NCBI GenBank assembly: GCA_943787745.1
Contig: CALSNJ010000002.1
Location: 632,125 to 696,124 of the forward strand
Reading direction: 5' to 3'
Length of the DNA: 64,000 bases
Origin: an uncultured Alphaproteobacteria bacterium
GTDB taxonomy: Bacteria; Pseudomonadota; Alphaproteobacteria; UBA6615
The position numbers were made by a program, and so were the translations under genes. Under the pieces are notes generated by a model. It was not told the origin of the DNA. It made no database searches and saw only the letters and a list, made by a program, of their open reading frames with translations. Within the stretch, counting starts at the first letter, position 1; the number at the start of each line of letters is the position of its first letter. Positions 59,176 through 64,000 of this stretch are shown one piece after another.

Positions 59176-61059
59176 CTATTTGGCTGGCGCGGGGACAAAT
59201 ATGCCCTGCTCAACGTCCGCCGCCTGTTCTTCAGCGCGGCGGGCGGCAGCCTGCTGACGTTGCCACAGATCCGCATACATTCCGCCTTGCGCCAGCAATG
59301 CATCATGCCGGCCGCGCTCAACGATAACTCCACCATCAAGGACGATGATTTCGTCCGCATTGACGACGGTCGAAAGACGATGGGCAATCACCAGGGTGGT
59401 TCGATCTGTCGAGACCTGCTCCAGAGCGGTTTGAATCTCGCGTTCGGTATGGGTATCAAGCGCTGATGTCGCTTCGTCAAACAGCAGTATTTTCGGGCTT
59501 TTCAGAATCGTTCGGGCAATCGCAACCCGCTGTTTCTCGCCTCCCGAGAGCTTTAGCCCACGCTCACCAACCCGGGTGTTGTAGCCGTCGGGAAGCGCCA
59601 TAACGAAGTCGTGGACCTGCGCCAGACGGGCTGCATCTTCTACTTCGGCCGGGCTTGCAGCCGGGCGTCCATATTGAATGTTGTAGAAGATCGAATCATT
59701 GAACAGGACCGTGTCCTGCGGAACGATGCCGATCGCCGCGCGAAGGCTGGATTGGGTGATGTCCCGAATATCCTGACCGTCAATCGTGATGCGCCCGTCA
59801 TCCACGTCATAAAAACGGAACAGCAGCCGCGAAATTGTTGATTTACCAGCTCCCGACGCGCCCACAATCGCCACGGTGTTGCCTGCCGGCACCTCGAAAT
59901 CAACATCCCGCAGGACCGATTTTCGCGGGTCATATTTGAACGAAACGTGCTCAAATCGAACGACGCCCTCCGCAACGGATAACGGCGCGGAATCCGGCTT
60001 GTCCTCAATCTCGCGGTTCTCCTCGAGCAGGCCAAACATTTGCTCCATGTCCACCAGTGACTGCTTAATTTCTCGGTACACAAAACCAAGAAAATTAAGG
60101 GGTTGGAACAATTGCATCATGTAAAGGTTTACAGCGGTGAATTCGCCGATCGACATGCTTCCGTCACTGACCCGAATGCCCGAAAGCACCAGCAGGATGG
60201 TCATGCCCACGGCCATGATCAGGCCCTGCCCGACGTTTAACAGGGACAGAGTTGTGAGGCTTTTGACCGCTGCCTTTTCGTAACGCTGCATCGACACGTC
60301 ATAGCGCTGCGCTTCGTGTTTTTCGTTCCCGAAATACTTCACGGTTTCGAAGTTGAGCAGGCTATCGATGGCCTTTGTATTGGCCTCGGTATCACTGTCA
60401 TTCATGGCGCGCCGGAACTTCAGGCGCCATTCGGTGAAAACCAACGTAAACGCGACGTAGACCATCACCGTTACAAAGGTGATCGCGCTGAAGATAAAGC
60501 CGAACAACGACCACAAAATCCCGCAGACCAGAACAATCTCGACAAGGGTCGGCAGGATATTGAACAACATGAACCGCAGCAGGAAATCGATCCCCTTGAT
60601 GCCGCGCTCAATCGCACGACTGAGACCGCCTGTTTGCCTGTCCATATGAAACCGCAACGCAAGCGCATGCAAATGTTCGAATATTTTCAAGGCAATACGC
60701 CGAATCGCGCGCTGACCGACCTTGGCAAACACAAAATCGCGTAGTTCAGCAAAACCCTGCTGCCCGACCCGCAAGAGTCCATAACCGACAAGCAATGCGA
60801 TAGGGACTGATGCCACCCCACCCGCACTCACCCCGGCTTCCAGCGCGTCCACAGCACGCCCGAACACTGCCGGGATCGCAACCGTCGCCACTTTGGCAGC
60901 AACCAGCAGCACAAGCGCGATGGCGACCCGGACACGGAGTTCCACATCACCGCGGGGCCACAGGTAGGGCATAAGCTCACGAACCGCCCGCATTTCTGCG
61001 CCCGGTTTGGACTTGGATGTCTCGATTTCAGGTTCGGAAGTTCGACGGTGCCCGGCCAT
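59176..61059 (-). CDS. Atm1/HMT1-type ABC exporter (fused membrane and ATPase domains)
   Basis: 627 residues from ATG 61059; the frame is open another 90 codons upstream, but that part is low-quality sequence and not family-like. Six membrane helices (about 45-310) precede the ATPase domain with Walker A GASGAGKST, LSGGEKQRVAIARTIL, and KILLFDEATSALDTHTE. FMLFNILPTLVEIVLVCGIL and NDSDTEANTKAIDSLLNFETVKYFGNE are the Atm1-family membrane signatures. Homologs export glutathione-based sulfur species for Fe-S assembly or heavy-metal conjugates, as in bacterial AtmA. Confidence 0.92.
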   Translation of the reverse strand: MAGHRRTSEPEIETSKSKPGAEMRAVRELMPYLWPRGDVELRVRVAIALVLLVAAKVATVAIPAVFGRAVDALEAGVSAGGVASVPIALLVGYGLLRVGQQGFAELRDFVFAKVGQRAIRRIALKIFEHLHALALRFHMDRQTGGLSRAIERGIKGIDFLLRFMLFNILPTLVEIVLVCGILWSLFGFIFSAITFVTVMVYVAFTLVFTEWRLKFRRAMNDSDTEANTKAIDSLLNFETVKYFGNEKHEAQRYDVSMQRYEKAAVKSLTTLSLLNVGQGLIMAVGMTILLVLSGIRVSDGSMSIGEFTAVNLYMMQLFQPLNFLGFVYREIKQSLVDMEQMFGLLEENREIEDKPDSAPLSVAEGVVRFEHVSFKYDPRKSVLRDVDFEVPAGNTVAIVGASGAGKSTISRLLFRFYDVDDGRITIDGQDIRDITQSSLRAAIGIVPQDTVLFNDSIFYNIQYGRPAASPAEVEDAARLAQVHDFVMALPDGYNTRVGERGLKLSGGEKQRVAIARTILKSPKILLFDEATSALDTHTEREIQTALEQVSTDRTTLVIAHRLSTVVNADEIIVLDGGVIVERGRHDALLAQGGMYADLWQRQQAAARRAEEQAADVEQGIFVPAPAK

Positions 61060-61408
61060 TATGCTCACATGTAAGTCCAGATAGCCCGGAAAGCCAGCGT
61101 CAAGGCGCCCCCACGCGAAACCGCATCCAAGATATACAGTGCCAGACAAGACAAAAGGGCATCTGTTTTGTCGGTCTGGCGCCGCATTAGGCTCGGGTTG
61201 TCTTCGCGCTCCTCCCATTAGCAACATTGGTCGTAAGTATGATGACCCAACCGGCGCGTATTGACGGGCGTCTTCAGGATCGTCTCGGCCATGGTGGCGA
61301 TACCAGCACCCCAGTATTTTCATACGCACACACGACCTTGCCGCTGGCCCCTGCGGAGATTATGTTGCGGCCCCAATAGCGCAACCCAAGCACCAAAGGT
61401 CCAAAGCC

Positions 61409-62020
61409 ATGGAAATGTCTGGTGAATACAAGATCAACGCATCCCGCGAAAAAGTTTGGGAAGCATTGAATGATCCGGAAATCCTGAAGCAGTCCATTCC
61501 AGGCTGTGAGGAAATCGACCAGAAATCTCCCACAGAGATGTCTGCCAAAGTGACCGCCAAGGTCGGTCCCGTGAAGGCCAAATTTTCAGGAGAGGTCGAG
61601 CTGACCGATCTTGATCCGCCGAACGGTTATCGCATTTCGGGCGAAGGCAAAGGCGGTGCCGCTGGTTTTGCCAAGGGTGGCGCAAACGTAACTCTCGAGG
61701 AAGATGGCGCTGGCACCCTCCTGAAATACGAAGTCGATGCGCAGGTTGGCGGCAAACTTGCCCAGCTCGGCGCGCGCTTGATTGACGGCACAGCCAAGAA
61801 AATGGCGGGTCAGTTCTTTGAAAATTTCGCAGCGGCTGTTGAAAGCGGCGAAGAAAGTGCGGCCCCGGCCGTCGACGGTCCTGCTGCAGCAGAAACCGCT
61901 CCAGCACCTGCCGCGCCCGCGACCGGTACAGACACCTCGGCAACAGCTCAGATCGGCATGTGGACGTGGATTGGTGGCGCTGCTGTCGCAGCTGTCGTCC
62001 TCTACGCACTCTTCGCCTAG
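61409..62020 (+). CDS. coxG: CoxG-like SRPBCC carbon monoxide dehydrogenase accessory protein
   Basis: 203 residues. The SRPBCC/CoxG domain spans 1-145 (MEMSGEYKINASREKVWEALNDPEILKQSIPGCEEID to MAGQFFENFAAAVE). An Ala/Pro-rich linker leads to one C-terminal membrane helix (MWTWIGGAAVAAVVLYALF). CoxG anchors or matures Cox-type molybdenum hydroxylases at the membrane. It precedes coxS- and coxL-like genes on the same strand, 158 bases ahead. Confidence 0.92.
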   Translation: MEMSGEYKINASREKVWEALNDPEILKQSIPGCEEIDQKSPTEMSAKVTAKVGPVKAKFSGEVELTDLDPPNGYRISGEGKGGAAGFAKGGANVTLEEDGAGTLLKYEVDAQVGGKLAQLGARLIDGTAKKMAGQFFENFAAAVESGEESAAPAVDGPAAAETAPAPAAPATGTDTSATAQIGMWTWIGGAAVAAVVLYALFA

Positions 62021-62178
62021 TAATTATTCACGAATTCGCCCCTTATTTCTCGCCTGAACCTTGACGCAAGGGTTCGCGCAGATGAAACTCGGGTGAGTTT
62101 AGATTTTGATTTACTGCCCGCATAAAAAGGGCGGATAGGGAAAGCCCCACGGGGTGATCCAAAGCAGGGAGGATTGTT

Positions 62179-62646
62179 ATGCCCACCGTATCCATGACGG
62201 TGAACGGAAAGTCTGTATCGGCCGAAGTCGAGCCGCGGACGCTTCTCGTTCAGTATCTTCGTGAACATCTTGGTCTCACCGGCACGCATGTCGGTTGTGA
62301 CACCAGCCAGTGTGGTGCATGCGTCGTGCACGTCAACGGCGAGTCTCTGAAGTCCTGCACCATGTTGGCCGGACAGGCAGAAGGCGCCGACGTCACGACC
62401 ATCGAAGGTCTGGCAAATGGTGACGATCTGCACCCGATGCAGGAAGCCTTCCGTGAGAACCATGGTCTGCAGTGCGGTTTCTGCACGCCGGGCATGGTGA
62501 TGAGTGCGCTTGATCTGGTGAAACAGAACCCGGATCCGAGCGAGAAAGAAGTTCGTGAATGGCTTGAGGGCAACCTCTGCCGCTGCACCGGCTACCACAA
62601 TATCGTTAAGTCCATTCTCGCCGGCGCTGAAGCACTGCGAGGATAG
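62179..62646 (+). CDS. (2Fe-2S)-binding subunit of a xanthine oxidase-family hydroxylase (CoxS-like)
   Basis: 155 residues carrying both iron-sulfur clusters of the family: the plant-type cluster Cys40, Cys45, Cys48, Cys60 ([24 protein letters not shown]) and the second cluster Cys98, Cys101, Cys133, Cys135 ([19 protein letters not shown]). It passes electrons from the molybdenum subunit to the flavin subunit. AGGGAGG before the ATG is a strong ribosome site. The molybdenum subunit gene follows after 4 bases; the flavin subunit (CoxM) is not seen in the window and may follow beyond the edge. Confidence 0.95.
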   Translation: MPTVSMTVNGKSVSAEVEPRTLLVQYLREHLGLTGTHVGCDTSQCGACVVHVNGESLKSCTMLAGQAEGADVTTIEGLANGDDLHPMQEAFRENHGLQCGFCTPGMVMSALDLVKQNPDPSEKEVREWLEGNLCRCTGYHNIVKSILAGAEALRG

Positions 62647-62650
62647 CAAA

Positions 62651-64000
62651 ATGTCGGCAACCGGGATCGGTGCATCCATCAAGCGTGTCGAGGACCTTCG
62701 GTTCCTCACAGGCAATGGCCACTATACCGACGACATCAATCAGCTGGACCAAAGCCACGCGTGGATTTTGCGGTCTCCGCATGCCCACGCGAAGCTCAAT
62801 TCGGTTGATACATCGAAGGCAGCCGCCGCCCCTGGTGTGATCGCAATTTTTACCGGCGCGGATATGGCAGCTGACGGTGTCGGCGGCATCCCGTGCGGGT
62901 GGCAGATTCACAACAAGGATGGCTCTCCCATGGCCGAACCGGGTCACCCCGCCCTGGCCGTGGACAAAGTCCGTCATGTTGGCGATCAGGTTGCCATTGT
63001 TATTGCCGAAACACGCGATCAGGCCCGTGACGCGGCCGAACTGATCGCCGTCGACTATGCAGTCCTGCCCGCAGCGATCGACATGGACACCGCCCTTTCC
63101 GGCGCTTCGCTGGTGCATGACGACGCACCCAACAATCGCTGTTTCGACTGGGAAATTGGTGACAGGGACGCAACAGAGGCGGCTTTTGCAAAAGCTGATC
63201 ATGTTGTTTCCATCGATCTTGCCAACAACCGCCTGATCCCCAATGCGATGGAGCCCCGCGCGGCGATTTCCGAATTCGACAGATCGACCGGGCGCTACAC
63301 ACTTCACACGACCACGCAGAACCCGCATGTCATCCGACTGCTGATGGGCGCGTTCGTGTTGCAGATCCCCGAGCATAAGCTGCGGATCGTAGCGCCGGAT
63401 GTCGGCGGCGGTTTTGGTTCAAAGATTTTCCATTACGCCGAGGAAGCAATCCTCACCTGGGCCGCGGCCAAGGTACATCGTCCGATCAAATGGACAGCCG
63501 AGCGTTCAGAATCCTTTATGACCGATGCCCATGGGCGTGATCATGAGACCCATGCCGACCTCGCTCTCGACAAGGACGGCAAGTTTCTTGGATTGCGCGT
63601 GGCCACCAAGGCCAATGTTGGTGCCTATCTTTCGACTTTCGGTTCGAGCGTCCCAACCTATCTCTATGCGACCCTGCTCGCGGGCGTTTACGCGACCCCG
63701 GCGATTTATGCCGAAGTGCAGACGGTCTTCACCAACACTGTTCCCGTTGATGCTTATCGTGGTGCCGGGCGCCCGGAATGCACCTATCTGCTCGAGCGGT
63801 TGGTCACCAAAGCGGCGCGCGATCTGGGAATGGACCCGGTCGAGCTGCGCCAGAAGAACATGATCCAGCCCGATCAGTATCCCTACCAGACGCCAGTGGC
63901 GCTCGAGTACGACTGCGGAGACTCGCCTGCCACCTTTGCCAGCGCCCTCAAGGCTTCTGACTACGCAGGCTTCGAGGCGCGTCGGGGCGCAGCCGAGAAA
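62651..64000 (+). CDS. Molybdopterin-binding subunit of a xanthine oxidase-family hydroxylase (CoxL form II-like), cut by window edge
   Basis: ATG 62651 begins a frame open to the window end, 450 codons of an expected 770 or so. It opens [24 protein letters not shown], the standard start. [17 protein letters not shown] and the active-site loop [17 protein letters not shown] are visible. AYRGAGR marks form II; true CO dehydrogenases (form I) have AYxCSFR, so CO oxidation is not supported. Form II enzymes hydroxylate other, mostly unknown, substrates. Operon with CoxS-like and CoxG-like genes upstream. Confidence 0.93.
   Translation, partial: MSATGIGASIKRVEDLRFLTGNGHYTDDINQLDQSHAWILRSPHAHAKLNSVDTSKAAAAPGVIAIFTGADMAADGVGGIPCGWQIHNKDGSPMAEPGHPALAVDKVRHVGDQVAIVIAETRDQARDAAELIAVDYAVLPAAIDMDTALSGASLVHDDAPNNRCFDWEIGDRDATEAAFAKADHVVSIDLANNRLIPNAMEPRAAISEFDRSTGRYTLHTTTQNPHVIRLLMGAFVLQIPEHKLRIVAPDVGGGFGSKIFHYAEEAILTWAAAKVHRPIKWTAERSESFMTDAHGRDHETHADLALDKDGKFLGLRVATKANVGAYLSTFGSSVPTYLYATLLAGVYATPAIYAEVQTVFTNTVPVDAYRGAGRPECTYLLERLVTKAARDLGMDPVELRQKNMIQPDQYPYQTPVALEYDCGDSPATFASALKASDYAGFEARRGAAEK

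Noticed and set aside
61060-61329. 90-codon N-terminal extension of the Atm1-type exporter
   Set aside because: Cys/Arg/Pro-rich and not family-like; the ATG at 61059 gives the normal length.
62651-64000. Annotation as carbon monoxide dehydrogenase large subunit
   Set aside because: The active-site loop AYRGAGR is the form II type, so CO oxidation is not supported.

Overview
The window reads as a chromosome segment of a free-living, aerobic alphaproteobacterium, with GC visibly above 50 percent. Pointers to this group are the housekeeping order mltB-like, rlpA, dacA-like, tmk, holB, metG, tatD and MBL hydrolase; an NDUFS4-type complex I accessory subunit; an alphaproteobacterial SOS box (GAAC-N7-GAAC) ahead of an imuA-imuB-dnaE2 cassette; and CCA-encoding tRNA genes. 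The species cannot be read from the sequence.

Layout. 1-13 kb: end of a cyclopropane fatty acid synthase gene, a BKACE enzyme with an SDR, a formate/nitrite channel remnant, tRNA-Ser, a duplicated VOC protein, a PhnD-like binding protein (frameshifted) beside a kinase-less sensor, a CmcJ-like oxygenase, a DMT exporter, a PilZ protein, an LLM flavin monooxygenase, a formamidase-family hydrolase and an SDR. 13-16.4 kb: persulfide dioxygenase-rhodanese, amidohydrolase and LLM monooxygenase on the minus strand. 16.5-25 kb: cell-wall and housekeeping genes. 25-32 kb: DsbA-like protein, a TadG remnant and the SOS mutasome cassette, which carries several frameshifts. 32-35 kb: transglutaminase, glutaminase, and a junction of two truncated genes (alpha-E and mscS). 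35-39.5 kb: Nudix hydrolase, then a sulfur amino-acid group (cysteine synthase, AlaX, sulfurtransferase, cystathionine beta-lyase) ending in an MFS gene cut by an IS3-family element.

41-47 kb: one plus-strand catabolic run with a thiolase-like protein, OB-fold partner, CoA-transferase A and B, a second A subunit, a YHYH protein, an SDR and a racemase-like protein. 47-50.4 kb: minus-strand sulfite-oxidase-like enzyme, amidohydrolase and LLM monooxygenase, repeating the pairing seen at 14-16 kb. 50.5-53.3 kb: tRNA-Arg, NDUFS4 and tRNA-Pro, then a type I secretion locus reduced to an adaptor tail and a substrate head on either side of a second IS3-family element. 53.8-61 kb: DMT exporter, DUF192 protein, histone-deacetylase-like hydrolase, a TPP riboswitch with a three-gene thiamine-precursor ABC importer, and an Atm1-type ABC exporter. 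61.4-64 kb: coxG-, coxS- and coxL-like genes, the last running off the edge.

Main themes are a broad oxidative catabolic repertoire for organic acids and amides, sulfur-compound handling, and clear genome erosion: two IS elements without target duplications, at least six truncated genes, and one-base frameshifts in phnD-like, imuB and dnaE2. No prophage, CRISPR array or rRNA was seen. The least explained pieces are the kinase-less sensor with its binding protein, the repeated monooxygenase/amidohydrolase pair, and the spare CoA-transferase A subunit.
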